This document shows, piece after piece, positions 46,263 to 56,118 of a stretch of DNA of 64,000 bases. How positions within the stretch are numbered: position 1 is the stretch's first letter; each line of letters starts with the position of its first letter. A model generated the notes under the pieces. That model was not told the DNA's origin. It saw nothing but the letters and a program-made list of their open reading frames with translations, and did not search any database. Position numbers and translations under genes: made by a program. The stretch is from Cyanobium usitatum str. Tous (GTDB lineage Bacteria > Cyanobacteriota > Cyanobacteriia > PCC-6307 > Cyanobiaceae): the NCBI RefSeq assembly GCF_963920485.1, contig NZ_OY986431.1, positions 2,108,001-2,172,000 of the forward strand, read 5' to 3'.

Positions 46263-47089
46263 CGGCCATCCCCTTCACCTTGATCGCCGGGCCCTGCGTA
46301 ATCGAAAGCCGCGATTTGGTGCTGCAGATCGCCGAGCAGGTGAGCACGATCTGCGCTCGAGTCGGCATCCGCTACATCTTCAAAGCCAGCTTCGACAAAG
46401 CCAACCGCAGCTCCGGCAAGTCGTTTCGGGGCCCGGGCCCCGATGAGGGACTGAAGATCCTGCAGGAGGTGGGCCAGAGCTTCGGGGTGCCCGTGCTCAC
46501 CGACATCCACGAGAGCTGTCAGGCAGCTGCCGCAGCCCAGGCCGTGGATGTGCTGCAAATCCCCGCCTTTCTCTGCCGTCAGACCGACCTACTAGAAGCC
46601 GCCGCCAAGGCCGTGGCTGGCACCAGAAAGGTGGTGAACGTCAAAAAGGGGCAATTCCTGGCGCCCTGGGACATGGCCCAGGTGGTGAACAAAATGCAGG
46701 AATGCGGGCTAGATCCCGCCAGCGGCCGCCTTTGGCTCACCGAGCGAGGCACGAGTTTTGGCTACAACACCCTTGTGGTCGATTACCGCAGCTTCCCCCA
46801 GCTCCAAGCCCTGGGTTGCCCGGTGATCTTCGATGCCACCCACGCCGTACAGCAGCCCGGCGGCCGTGGCACCAGCACCGGCGGGCAGCGGGAGTTTGTG
46901 GCACCACTTGCCAGAGCTGCCGTCGCCGTGGGGGTGGACGGTTTGTTCATGGAGACCCATCCAGACCCCGACAACGCCCTCAGCGACGGGCCGAATATGG
47001 TGCCGCTGCACCGGCTCGAGGCCCTGCTCAGCCAGCTGCTGGCCCTGCGTCAAGTAGTGGCAGCGGGTGTGGCCCCAAGCAGCCTGTGA
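46259..47089 (+). CDS. kdsA: 3-deoxy-8-phosphooctulonate synthase
   Basis: A 276-residue aldolase-type enzyme that condenses arabinose 5-phosphate with PEP to Kdo 8-phosphate. It has [10 protein letters not shown] (about residues 8-17), [11 protein letters not shown] (about 42-52), the substrate-binding [13 protein letters not shown] (about 123-135), [12 protein letters not shown] (about 191-202) and [16 protein letters not shown] (about 231-246). The early CVIES cysteine would suit a metal-dependent form, though other ligands were not checked. It overlaps kdsD and kdsC by four bases each. Confidence 0.96.
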   Translation: MTAIPFTLIAGPCVIESRDLVLQIAEQVSTICARVGIRYIFKASFDKANRSSGKSFRGPGPDEGLKILQEVGQSFGVPVLTDIHESCQAAAAAQAVDVLQIPAFLCRQTDLLEAAAKAVAGTRKVVNVKKGQFLAPWDMAQVVNKMQECGLDPASGRLWLTERGTSFGYNTLVVDYRSFPQLQALGCPVIFDATHAVQQPGGRGTSTGGQREFVAPLARAAVAVGVDGLFMETHPDPDNALSDGPNMVPLHRLEALLSQLLALRQVVAAGVAPSSL

Positions 47090-47646
47090 TCCGCCAGCTG
47101 CTGCAACGAACCCTGCTGCGGCGCCGGGATCTTGCAGCGATCGAACTGCTGGTTTGTGACGTTGACGGCGTGCTCACCGATGGCGGCTTGCACTACGACG
47201 AGCAGGGCCAGGTGGTGAAGCGCTTCGACGTGCGCGACGGCCTGGCGATCCGGATGCTGCAGCGAGCAGGCATTGAGGTGGCCTTTCTCAGCGGCGGGCG
47301 TAGCGGCGCCATCGAGCAGCGGGCGCGGCATCTTCACGTCAATCACTGTCTGGTGGGCGTCGGCGACAAGCTCAGTGCCCTACGCCAGCTCCAGGCCAGC
47401 CTGCAGCTGGAGCGCCAGCAAACCGCCTTCATCGGCGACGACCTCAACGACCTAACAGTGCGCCCGGCTACGGGTCTACTGATCTGCCCCGCCGACGGCG
47501 CCCGGGGCCTGCGCCGCCAGGCCGACTGGGTGCTGCGCCGCCGGGGGGGAGATGGGGCCGTGCGTGAACTGGCTGAAGCCCTGCTGCTGCAGCGGGGGCT
47601 GTTGCAAAGCCTCAACCGCGAGGGCTGGCGAGAAGGCAACGCCTAG
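47086..47646 (+). CDS. kdsC: 3-deoxy-D-manno-octulosonate 8-phosphate phosphatase
   Basis: About 186 residues from the GTG at 47086, which overlaps the kdsA stop (GTGA). A HAD phosphatase of the C0 type without cap domain: motif 1 [11 protein letters not shown] (about residues 23-33), motif 2 LSGG (about 68-71), motif 3 lysine in GVGDKLSAL and motif 4 FIGDDLNDL (about 114-122). It removes phosphate from Kdo 8-phosphate. A longer frame to 46702 lies inside kdsA and is disregarded. Its end overlaps the convergent kdsB by four bases. Confidence 0.93.
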   Translation: MIRQLLQRTLLRRRDLAAIELLVCDVDGVLTDGGLHYDEQGQVVKRFDVRDGLAIRMLQRAGIEVAFLSGGRSGAIEQRARHLHVNHCLVGVGDKLSALRQLQASLQLERQQTAFIGDDLNDLTVRPATGLLICPADGARGLRRQADWVLRRRGGDGAVRELAEALLLQRGLLQSLNREGWREGNA

Positions 47647-48434
47647 GCGCCGGCTAGGGCGCGGGCCTGCTCCAGCTGCTCCGGGGTATCCACCGAGAAG
47701 CAGTCCTGCGCCACCTCGTAGGTAAGCAGGGGAATACCGGCGTCGATAAGCCGCAACTGCTCCAACTTCTCCAGGTCTTCAAGCCGGGAATGGGGCAGGG
47801 CCGCCCAGCAAGCCAACACGTCGGCCCGATAGCCATAGAGGCCCACATGGCCCCAATAGGTGGTGTGCTGGGCCCACTGCTCGGGCGGCACCCCGCGCAA
47901 ATGGGGCAGGGCACTGCGGGAGAAGGTGATAGCGCGACCGTCGCGGGCCCGCAGCACCTTCACCACATTGGGATCGTGCAACTTGTCGGCGGTGAGGGGA
48001 TAGACGGGCGTGAGCACCGGCGGCCGCTGCAGCTGCTCAAACTGAGCCGCCATCGCCTCGATGATCGCCGGATCCAGCAGCGGCTGGTCGCCTTGCACAT
48101 TGATCACCAGGGTTTGGTCAAAATCAGAGGCCGCACCCCCCGCAGCGGCCACCAGCTCCGCCACCACGCTGGCCAGGCGTTCACTGCCCGAGCTGCAATC
48201 GGGCGAGGTCATCAGCACCGGAAAGCCCCAGCCTTCGGCTAAAGAGCGCACCTGGTCGCTGTCTGTGCACACCACCACGGCCGCCACACCCTGGGCCTGC
48301 CGGCAGCGCTCCAACACATGCTGGAGCATGGGCTTGCCGGCAATATCGGCGAGCAGCTTGCCCGGCAGCCGCGCCGATTCCAGCCGGGCCGGTACGGCCA
48401 CCACCACTCGGGGAACGGACATCTGGTCAGTCAT
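47643..48434 (-). CDS. kdsB: 3-deoxy-manno-octulosonate cytidylyltransferase
   Basis: A 263-residue enzyme that activates Kdo as CMP-Kdo for WaaA. It has VAVPARLESARLPGKLL (about residues 12-28), the CTDSDQV segment, NVQGDQPLLDP (about 106-116) and the HVGLYGYRADVL stretch (about 196-207). It is convergent with kdsC with overlapping stop codons and lies 29 bases after the cca gene on the same strand. Confidence 0.95.
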   Translation of the reverse strand: MTDQMSVPRVVVAVPARLESARLPGKLLADIAGKPMLQHVLERCRQAQGVAAVVVCTDSDQVRSLAEGWGFPVLMTSPDCSSGSERLASVVAELVAAAGGAASDFDQTLVINVQGDQPLLDPAIIEAMAAQFEQLQRPPVLTPVYPLTADKLHDPNVVKVLRARDGRAITFSRSALPHLRGVPPEQWAQHTTYWGHVGLYGYRADVLACWAALPHSRLEDLEKLEQLRLIDAGIPLLTYEVAQDCFSVDTPEQLEQARALAGA

Positions 48435-48463
48435 CCCGCCACGCTAACGGGGGTCTGCGGCGC

Positions 48464-49681
48464 TCAGATCCGCTCCAAGCGCAGCCGCTCGGCCCGCAGC
48501 TGGCGCAACCGCTGGCCCAACTCGGGGCCTTGCCTCATGCCACCAGCCAGCAGGTCGGCGGCGGTGAGCTCGGCCTTGACCTGGCGCCAGCGCAGCAGCC
48601 AGCGCAGCAGGGGCCGGCGCGGGCCGCTGCCACAGGCCAGGGCCAGGGCCACCGCTTCTGGACTGCAACCAGAAGCCTCCAGCAGGGCGCACCAGTGCTC
48701 GGGCAGCGCCGGAGAGCCAGCCAGCTGGTGCTCCACCAGCCGGCGCCGCAACTCCAACCATTGCGCCAGCAGGCGGTGCTGGCGGTGGGGCAACTGCAGC
48801 CGCTCCGCTAGGGCGAGGGGTTGGCGCGCTCCCGCCACCAGGGCCACCAGCAGCGGCAACCCCAGCCGAGCAGCCCAGCGCAGCCGCCGCGGCCACTGGG
48901 TATCCGCCTGCAGCGCCGGATCAAGCAGCGCCAGAGCACCCCAGCGCTGCAGAGCCCCCAGCGCCGCCAGCCAGGGCTCGCGCTCCAGCAGCAACTCCAA
49001 CTCCATCCGCAGGCGCGTGCCCAGGGCTGACGGCGCCTCAGCCGGCGCATCACCCTGCCGCCAGGGCCAAGGCCACTGGGCCAGGGTGGCTGCGGCCTGG
49101 GCGGCGCTGGCCCCGTCAAGCTCCAGCCCCAGCCGCGCCGCATATCGGGCGCCGCGCACCAGCCGGGTGGGATCGTCGCGAACGCTGCCGTGATGCAAAA
49201 AGCGCAGCTGGCGCAGCTCCAGATCCGCCTGGCCTCCATGGGGATCGAGCAGGGTGCAGCTGGCCAGATCCAAGGCCATGGCGTTGATGCTGAAATCACG
49301 CCTGGCCAGATCATCGGCCAGAGAGCCGAAGCTCACCTGAGGATTTTCGGCTGGCACCGGGTAGGTCTCGCAGCGGGCGGTGGCCACATCCAGCAGCACC
49401 TGCTGGCCGTCCAAATTGAGTTCGAGCTCAACGGTGCCGTATGCCCCGTGCTCCTGGCAGCGCTGCACCACAGCCTCACCGAGCTGGCCAACCAGCTCCT
49501 TAACCAGCTCTGAAGCCCGGCCCTCCACCACCAGGTCCAGATCGGGCAGCCCCCGCCAGGGATCGTTGTGCAGCCGGTGCAGCAACAAATCCCGCACCGC
49601 ACCGCCAACCAAAGCCACCGGCCCAACTCCTGCCCGACTAAGGGCTGTCAGCAGGGGCGCTGGAATACCGAGGATTTCCAC
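48464..49681 (-). CDS. cca: CCA tRNA nucleotidyltransferase / polyA polymerase family
   Basis: A 405-residue class II nucleotidyltransferase. The head domain has LVGGAVRDLLL (about residues 24-34), the catalytic DLDLVVEG (about 47-54), RRDFSINAMALDL (about 128-140) and the nucleotide-selecting neck region after DDPTRLVRGARYAARLG (about 165-181). It would add CCA ends to tRNAs, consistent with the CCA-less tRNA-Met in this window. In some cyanobacteria CCA- and A-adding activities are split between two genes, so only one of these may reside here. Confidence 0.87.
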   Translation of the reverse strand: MEILGIPAPLLTALSRAGVGPVALVGGAVRDLLLHRLHNDPWRGLPDLDLVVEGRASELVKELVGQLGEAVVQRCQEHGAYGTVELELNLDGQQVLLDVATARCETYPVPAENPQVSFGSLADDLARRDFSINAMALDLASCTLLDPHGGQADLELRQLRFLHHGSVRDDPTRLVRGARYAARLGLELDGASAAQAAATLAQWPWPWRQGDAPAEAPSALGTRLRMELELLLEREPWLAALGALQRWGALALLDPALQADTQWPRRLRWAARLGLPLLVALVAGARQPLALAERLQLPHRQHRLLAQWLELRRRLVEHQLAGSPALPEHWCALLEASGCSPEAVALALACGSGPRRPLLRWLLRWRQVKAELTAADLLAGGMRQGPELGQRLRQLRAERLRLERI

Positions 49682-52078
49682 CTAGACCGGCTCGATCGGT
49701 GCCAAGCGCGGGTCAAGGATTTTGGGCCCCATCCCCTGGAATTTCACGGCAATCGACACCTTCTCACCACTGCCAAACAGGTGGGTCACCTGACCTTCGC
49801 CAAAGCTGCTGTGGCGCAGCCGGTCCCCCACCGCCCAGGTCTTGGCAGCCGCCCGGCGCCGCACCGCATTGGCGGGAGCACCGGCCGCACCGCCACCGGC
49901 CACCTGGCGTGAATCCTCCCGATCCACTCGGGTGAGCCGCTCCAGGCGCTGCTCACGGCGAATGGAAGCTCCACCGCTATGGGGAATGTCCCCCTGGATC
50001 AGGGCGCTAGGCAGCTCCGAAAGAAACACCGAGGGCACCGCCGGCTCACGCATGCCACCCCAAAGCCGCCGCTCACTGGCATGGGAGAGAAACAGCCGCT
50101 CCTTGGCCCGGGTGATGCCCACGTAGCAGAGGCGCCGCTCCTCCTCGAGAGCCGAGGGGTCTTCCAAAGAGCGATAGCTGGGGAACAGACCCTGCTCCAT
50201 TCCCACCAGGTACACCACCGGAAATTCCAAGCCCTTACTGGCATGCAGGGTCATCAGGGTGACCCGGTCCTGCTCGGTGTCCTTGCTGTCAGCGTCGCTA
50301 GCCAGGGCCGCTGAGGCCAGGAAATCCTCCAGGGAGCCCTCCTCGTTTTCCTCCTGGTATTGCAAGGCAGCATTCACCAGCTCATTGAGGTTGCGGCGCC
50401 GGTCTTCCGCTTCATCGGTGCCTTCGGTGATCAACTCGGCCACATAGCCGCTCTGCTCCATCACCCGCTGCACTAGTTCAGAAGGGGCGATGTCCTGGGC
50501 GCAGGCCTGGAGGCCATTGATCAGCTCGCAAAACTGCAGCAACCCCTTAGCCGAGCGGCCCCCCAAAGAACGCACCGCCTCGGCATCACGCACCACCTCC
50601 CAGAGGGGAATGCCGAGCTGGTTTGAGGCGTCTGTGAGTCGCTCGATCGTGGTTTTACCGATGCCGCGCTTAGGGGTGTTGAGCACCCGCAACAGGCTGA
50701 CGGTGTCGGCGGGGTTCACCAGCAGCTTGAGGTAGGCGAGCACATCCTTGATCTCACGCCGGTCGTAGAAGCGCAGCCCCCCCACCACGATGTAGGGGAT
50801 GCCCCAGCGCACCAGCGACTCCTCCATCGCCCGCGACTGGGCATTGGTGCGATAGAGCACCGCCATGTCGCCCCAGCTGAGATCGGGGTGGGCGGCCTCG
50901 AGCATGCGCATGCGATGCACCACCGCTTCGGCCTCGGCGATCTCGTCGTCGCAGCGGGTGAGGGAGATCAATTCACCCTCACCGCGGGTGGGACGCAGCA
51001 CCTTGTCGATCCGCTCGGAGTTGTGGGCGATCAGAGCATTGGCCGCCTCCAGGATCGTGGCGGTGGAGCGGTAGTTCTCCTCCAGCTTCACCATCGTGGC
51101 GGTGGTCTCACTGGCGGCCCCGTCACCGAAGTCGTCCTGGAAGCCCATCAGGATCGTGAAATCGGCAGCACGGAAGCTGTAGATGCTCTGGTCGGCATCA
51201 CCCACCACAAAAACCGAGCGCCCATCCCAGTCGTCGTAGTCGGAAGGCTCGCGACCGTTGGTCACCAGCAGCTTGATCAGGTCGTACTGGGTGCGGTTGG
51301 TGTCCTGGTATTCATCCACCAGCACATGGCGAAAGCGCCGGTGCCAGTAGTTGCGGATCTGCTCGTTCTGGCGCAGCAGTTGCACGGGGAAGAGCAGCAG
51401 ATCATCGAAATCGAGGGCATTGTTGGCGGCCAGGGCGCGCCGGTAGCGCCGGTAGGTCTCCGCCATCAACTTGCCCCGCTGGCCGCCGGCATCGGCCTCG
51501 AGCTGCTCGGGCATCCAGCCCTGGTTCTTGGCGTTGCTGATCGCCCAGCGCACCTTCTTAGGCTCAAAGCGCTTGGGATCTAGCTGGAGCTCCTGGGTGA
51601 CGATCTCCTTGATCAGGCTCTGCACGTCGTTCTCGTCGTAGATCGAGAACTGGCGCGTCCAGCTGAGCCCTTCGGGATCCTTGAACTTGTCGATGTCGAA
51701 GCGCAGCAGCCGGGCGAACAGGGCGTGGAAGGTGCCGATCCACAGCTCCTTGATCACCTCGCGGTAGATGCGGGAGCGCAGCTGGCGCTGCTCCACGGCC
51801 GGCAGGGTGCTCCAGGGCTGGCCGAACTGGCTCTGGGCCAGCTTCTGGGCCAGCAGCAGCTCCAGCCGCTCCTTCATCTCGCGGGCCGCCTTGTTGGTGA
51901 AGGTGACGGCGAGCAGATGGGCCGGATCGGCGCCGTGGTGGCCGATCAGGTGGGCAATGCGGTGGGTGAGGGCGCGGGTTTTGCCGCTGCCCGCACCGGC
52001 CACCACCAGCAGCGGACCGGTGTGGTGGTCCACCGCCTTGCGCTGGGCGTCGTTGAGGCCGGCTAGAAATGCGCTCAT
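49682..52078 (-). CDS. pcrA: UvrD/PcrA-type ATP-dependent DNA helicase
   Basis: About 798 residues, superfamily 1A helicase moving 3' to 5'. It has AQRKAVDHHTGPLLVVAGAG...KTRALTHRI with Walker A (about residues 12-36), DEYQDTN (motif II), GDADQSIYSFRAAD (motif III), LEENYRS (motif IV), TLMTLHASKGLEFPVVYLVG (motif V) and CYVGITRAKERL (motif VI). The C-terminus has the RNAP-interaction-like segment SFGEGQVTHLFGSG. It serves in nucleotide excision repair and replication. The start at 52078 (MSAFLAGLN) is preferred over 52096. Confidence 0.95.
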   Translation of the reverse strand: MSAFLAGLNDAQRKAVDHHTGPLLVVAGAGSGKTRALTHRIAHLIGHHGADPAHLLAVTFTNKAAREMKERLELLLAQKLAQSQFGQPWSTLPAVEQRQLRSRIYREVIKELWIGTFHALFARLLRFDIDKFKDPEGLSWTRQFSIYDENDVQSLIKEIVTQELQLDPKRFEPKKVRWAISNAKNQGWMPEQLEADAGGQRGKLMAETYRRYRRALAANNALDFDDLLLFPVQLLRQNEQIRNYWHRRFRHVLVDEYQDTNRTQYDLIKLLVTNGREPSDYDDWDGRSVFVVGDADQSIYSFRAADFTILMGFQDDFGDGAASETTATMVKLEENYRSTATILEAANALIAHNSERIDKVLRPTRGEGELISLTRCDDEIAEAEAVVHRMRMLEAAHPDLSWGDMAVLYRTNAQSRAMEESLVRWGIPYIVVGGLRFYDRREIKDVLAYLKLLVNPADTVSLLRVLNTPKRGIGKTTIERLTDASNQLGIPLWEVVRDAEAVRSLGGRSAKGLLQFCELINGLQACAQDIAPSELVQRVMEQSGYVAELITEGTDEAEDRRRNLNELVNAALQYQEENEEGSLEDFLASAALASDADSKDTEQDRVTLMTLHASKGLEFPVVYLVGMEQGLFPSYRSLEDPSALEEERRLCYVGITRAKERLFLSHASERRLWGGMREPAVPSVFLSELPSALIQGDIPHSGGASIRREQRLERLTRVDREDSRQVAGGGAAGAPANAVRRRAAAKTWAVGDRLRHSSFGEGQVTHLFGSGEKVSIAVKFQGMGPKILDPRLAPIEPV

Positions 52079-52088
52079 TCCTGAGACC

Positions 52089-53138
52089 CTAGGCAAGGCG
52101 ACGGGCCAACCTCTGTCGCCAGCGCTCCAAGCGCAGCTGGAGCAGGGAAGGGGGCCTCAGGGGCGGCTCACCGGCCTGCAGTCGATCGATGTGGATGTTG
52201 ATCGCCTCCAGGGCCTGGCGCCAGCGCTGGCGCAGCCGCGGTTCACTGAGCTCATCAAGCAGCTCTTCCAAGCGGCGCGGTGCAGGCAGCCAGGAGGCTG
52301 GATCGGCCACCGCCGCAGCGATCCGCTCCCCGTCGGCGGCCAGGCTGCCCATACCGATCTGATGGGCCAGGCCCCCGGGGTCGAGATTGTCAGCCAGGGC
52401 GTGGTTAAGGCTGCTGAACAGCACGCAGCCACAGGCCAGGGCCTCGATCGGCGGCAGACCAAAGCCCTCGCTCACCCCACTGCAGCGCCAATGGTCGGCG
52501 GAGTCGTAAACCACCACCTTGGCGCTGTTGAACAGCCCCACCAGATCCTCCACCCAGCCGTCCTGCACCAGCACCGTGAGCCCCCGGGCCCGCAGGGCTG
52601 GCACCAGCTGCTCCAGCACATAGGCGCTGGTCTTGCGCCGCTGGATCAGCACATCAATCGAGCGGCCGCCCGGCGCCGGCTCAGCGCCGAAGTTGTGGGG
52701 GCGATCACCGCGGGCGATCCAACTGGCCTCCAGGGCGTTGGGCACCAAGAACAGCGGATTGCGACTGGCCCATTGGCCCCAGTAGCCCAGGGTGTTGCGA
52801 CTCACCGCCAGCACCGGCACCCCGGGGGGCAAGCGGAAGCCATAGCCACTGCTGTGGGCGTGATAGGCCACCGGCCGGCCCCGCAACGCCCCCAGCTGGC
52901 GCGGCACATCAAAGCCCCAGCTCACGATCCAGAGGGCGGCGGTGGCGGCGGGGCTGCCTAGGGGTTCAGCCCGGAGCAGATCATCCAGGTAAAGCAGTCC
53001 AGGCTCCCGCTGCCGATAGGTGACCAGTTCTGTTGGCACCAGTTCGGCCAGCAGCCGGGCCGTCTGCTGCTCCACCAACAGGCCACCGCAGCGGTAGCGA
53101 CCGCTGGTGCCTGGCACCAAAAAGCGAAGGGGGCGCAA
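52089..53138 (-). CDS. GT4-like glycosyltransferase
   Basis: A 349-residue protein with the C-terminal features of GT-B fold retaining glycosyltransferases: a SRNPLFLVPNALEASW region and the EGFGLPPIEALACGCVLFSS motif (about residues 239-258) with the donor-binding EX7E. The N-terminal 130 residues are divergent. Donor, acceptor and product are unknown. It overlaps the start of the pcrA frame only if the longer helicase start is used, and is otherwise 10 bases upstream of the helicase gene on the same strand. Confidence 0.78.
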   Translation of the reverse strand: MRPLRFLVPGTSGRYRCGGLLVEQQTARLLAELVPTELVTYRQREPGLLYLDDLLRAEPLGSPAATAALWIVSWGFDVPRQLGALRGRPVAYHAHSSGYGFRLPPGVPVLAVSRNTLGYWGQWASRNPLFLVPNALEASWIARGDRPHNFGAEPAPGGRSIDVLIQRRKTSAYVLEQLVPALRARGLTVLVQDGWVEDLVGLFNSAKVVVYDSADHWRCSGVSEGFGLPPIEALACGCVLFSSLNHALADNLDPGGLAHQIGMGSLAADGERIAAAVADPASWLPAPRRLEELLDELSEPRLRQRWRQALEAINIHIDRLQAGEPPLRPPSLLQLRLERWRQRLARRLA

Positions 53139-53171
53139 GACGCTCAGAGGCTGCGGCCCGCCAACTCTGGC

Positions 53172-53885
53172 TCAGGCCGCCGCCACTTCCGTGCTGCCCG
53201 AACGCTGACGGCGGGTAAGGAAGCCAAACAGCACCTTGCCAATGGCGGCGATCAGATTGCCTTCCAGTTCCTGGAACATGGTCATGTTGAGGTGGAAGGC
53301 GTGGTTGGCCTCCTCCACAATGCGATCGGCCATGGCCTGGTCGATTGGCAGGGCGTCGAGGGTGGCGCGGTAGTTGGCCTTGAAGGCCTTCTCATCGGGG
53401 ATAGCCGCGAATTCGTAGAAACGCAGGCCATCGTGCTCGCCCAGGCTCATCGCCTTCTGGGCGATGTTCTTGAGGATCTGGCCGCCGGAAAGATCACCTA
53501 TGTAGCGGGTGTAGTGGTGACCCACCAGCAGCTCCGGGCACTCCCGCGCCACCTGGTGCAGCCTCTCTACGTATTGCTGGGCTCCAGGGGTGGGTTGGAC
53601 CGCATTGCGCCAGTCGCCACCGAAGTAAAAGGCAAGGTCCTGCTCGAGACTTTCGCGCCGGTTGAGCTCAGGAAAGGCCACCGGACCCACCACCGGATGC
53701 TCCCTAAGCCGGCCAAACTCCTCCTCCATGGCGGAGTACACGAAATAAAGGTCGGCCACCAGGGTGCGGTAGCTGGCCTTATCCACCACCCCCTTGAGGA
53801 AGCAGCTCACGAAGCCGGTGTTCTCCGCCATCGTGTGGGCCTTTTTGGTGCCTTCACGCAGTTGGGAAGCAAGGGCGACGGCCAT
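53172..53885 (-). CDS. ho1: heme oxygenase (biliverdin-producing)
   Basis: A 237-residue soluble heme oxygenase that opens haem to biliverdin IX-alpha with ferredoxin as electron source, first step towards phycobilin chromophores. The proximal haem ligand is the histidine in GTKKAHTMAEN (His17), and the distal helix is RYIGDLSGGQILKNIAQ (about 131-147). The C-terminal 20 residues are a low-complexity tail. Length is standard for cyanobacterial HO1. Confidence 0.96.
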   Translation of the reverse strand: MAVALASQLREGTKKAHTMAENTGFVSCFLKGVVDKASYRTLVADLYFVYSAMEEEFGRLREHPVVGPVAFPELNRRESLEQDLAFYFGGDWRNAVQPTPGAQQYVERLHQVARECPELLVGHHYTRYIGDLSGGQILKNIAQKAMSLGEHDGLRFYEFAAIPDEKAFKANYRATLDALPIDQAMADRIVEEANHAFHLNMTMFQELEGNLIAAIGKVLFGFLTRRQRSGSTEVAAA

Positions 53886-53908
53886 CTGACGGGGGCGTTG
53901 TACGGGCG

Positions 53909-53945
53909 AGGCGCCAAGTTAGGCGGGAGTTTTACCGTGGCGCCT
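53909..53945. repeat. 8-bp inverted repeat upstream of heme oxygenase gene
   Basis: AGGCGCCA (53909-53916) and TGGCGCCT (53938-53945) are perfect inverted copies separated by 21 bases. They lie between the 3' end of the upstream hypothetical gene and the heme oxygenase start, both on the minus strand. It may be an operator, the base of a terminator hairpin without a good T-tract, or chance. Confidence 0.5.
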
Positions 53946-53962
53946 GGCAAGGTTGCGAAGGG

Positions 53963-54421
53963 TTACGCCGCCAGGTTCTGATCGGCCTGCTCAGCGCCAC
54001 CGAAGAGATCAAACAGCTCCCGGGAAAACTGCTGCAACTTCTGCGCCACCTCGGCCTGGGGCAGATGACTGCCTGACGGCTGCCAGTCGCCCACGGTGGC
54101 CAGCCGCCAGCGCTCGCTCTCGTAGGTGAGTCCCCGGATCGTCACCCCCAGCAGGCGAGGGCGTTCAGCCCTGCTCCGCCCTGGGGCCCCGTCCAGGCGC
54201 AGCTGCACCAGAAAGGAGCGGCACTGGCTGCGCGGACTCCAACCCGGTAGGTGAAAGGAGAGATCCAGGCTCTCCTGCTCGGCAAAGGCACGGGTCAGCG
54301 CGTCGTCGCGCCAGGGGGTGAGGTTGGCTCGGGCATCGGGGAAGTGGACGCGAAACAAGCTCGCCGCCGCAGCGATTGCCTGGGCAAGTTCCAGGGATCG
54401 GGCCTGATCGGCGGCATTCAT
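53963..54421 (-). CDS. conserved hypothetical protein (picocyanobacterial)
   Basis: About 152 residues from the ATG at 54421 (MNAADQARSLELAQ); the frame extends to 54511 but that would overlap the divergent icd start. No signal peptide or membrane segment is seen. It is a mixed alpha/beta sequence with RANLTPWRDD, SLDLSFHLPGWSPRSQCRSFLV (interrupted here) and a C-terminal helix ELFDLFGGAEQADQ. I recognise no domain. It is upstream of heme oxygenase on the same strand and divergent from icd. Confidence 0.65.
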   Translation of the reverse strand: MNAADQARSLELAQAIAAAASLFRVHFPDARANLTPWRDDALTRAFAEQESLDLSFHLPGWSPRSQCRSFLVQLRLDGAPGRSRAERPRLLGVTIRGLTYESERWRLATVGDWQPSGSHLPQAEVAQKLQQFSRELFDLFGGAEQADQNLAA

Positions 54422-54504
54422 GCCGTTTCCCCTGAGCAGAACCGCAACATGCTTAAAACCTAGGCTCGCCACACCGATAAGGCCGATCCGGTCAGTAACA
54501 GCCC

Positions 54505-55962
<1,458 letters not shown>

Positions 55963-56108
55963 AGTTCTAACCAATCAAACCCACCCGAACAAACTAGTGT
56001 TCAGCGACAAAAAGCAATTGACATCTATGCAAGCTCTTGAAAGCATGGCTGCATAGCCAAGCGCAATAGTCCAAGTCAGCCACTCACAGCATAACATCTG
56101 GCCCGAAG

Positions 56109-56117
56109 CCCCCCCCC
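56109..56117 (+). repeat. run of nine C directly before a start codon
   Basis: CCCCCCCCC at 56109-56117 is followed by one G and the ATG (56119) of the large glycosyltransferase gene. No Shine-Dalgarno-like sequence is present. An in-frame TAA lies at 56092-56094, so slippage would not change the reading frame from this ATG but would alter the translation initiation region. Confidence 0.95.
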
Positions 56118-56118
56118 G

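Noticed and set aside
46702-47085. N-terminal extension of the kdsC frame
   Set aside because: It lies inside kdsA in another frame; the GTG at 47086 gives the normal KdsC length.
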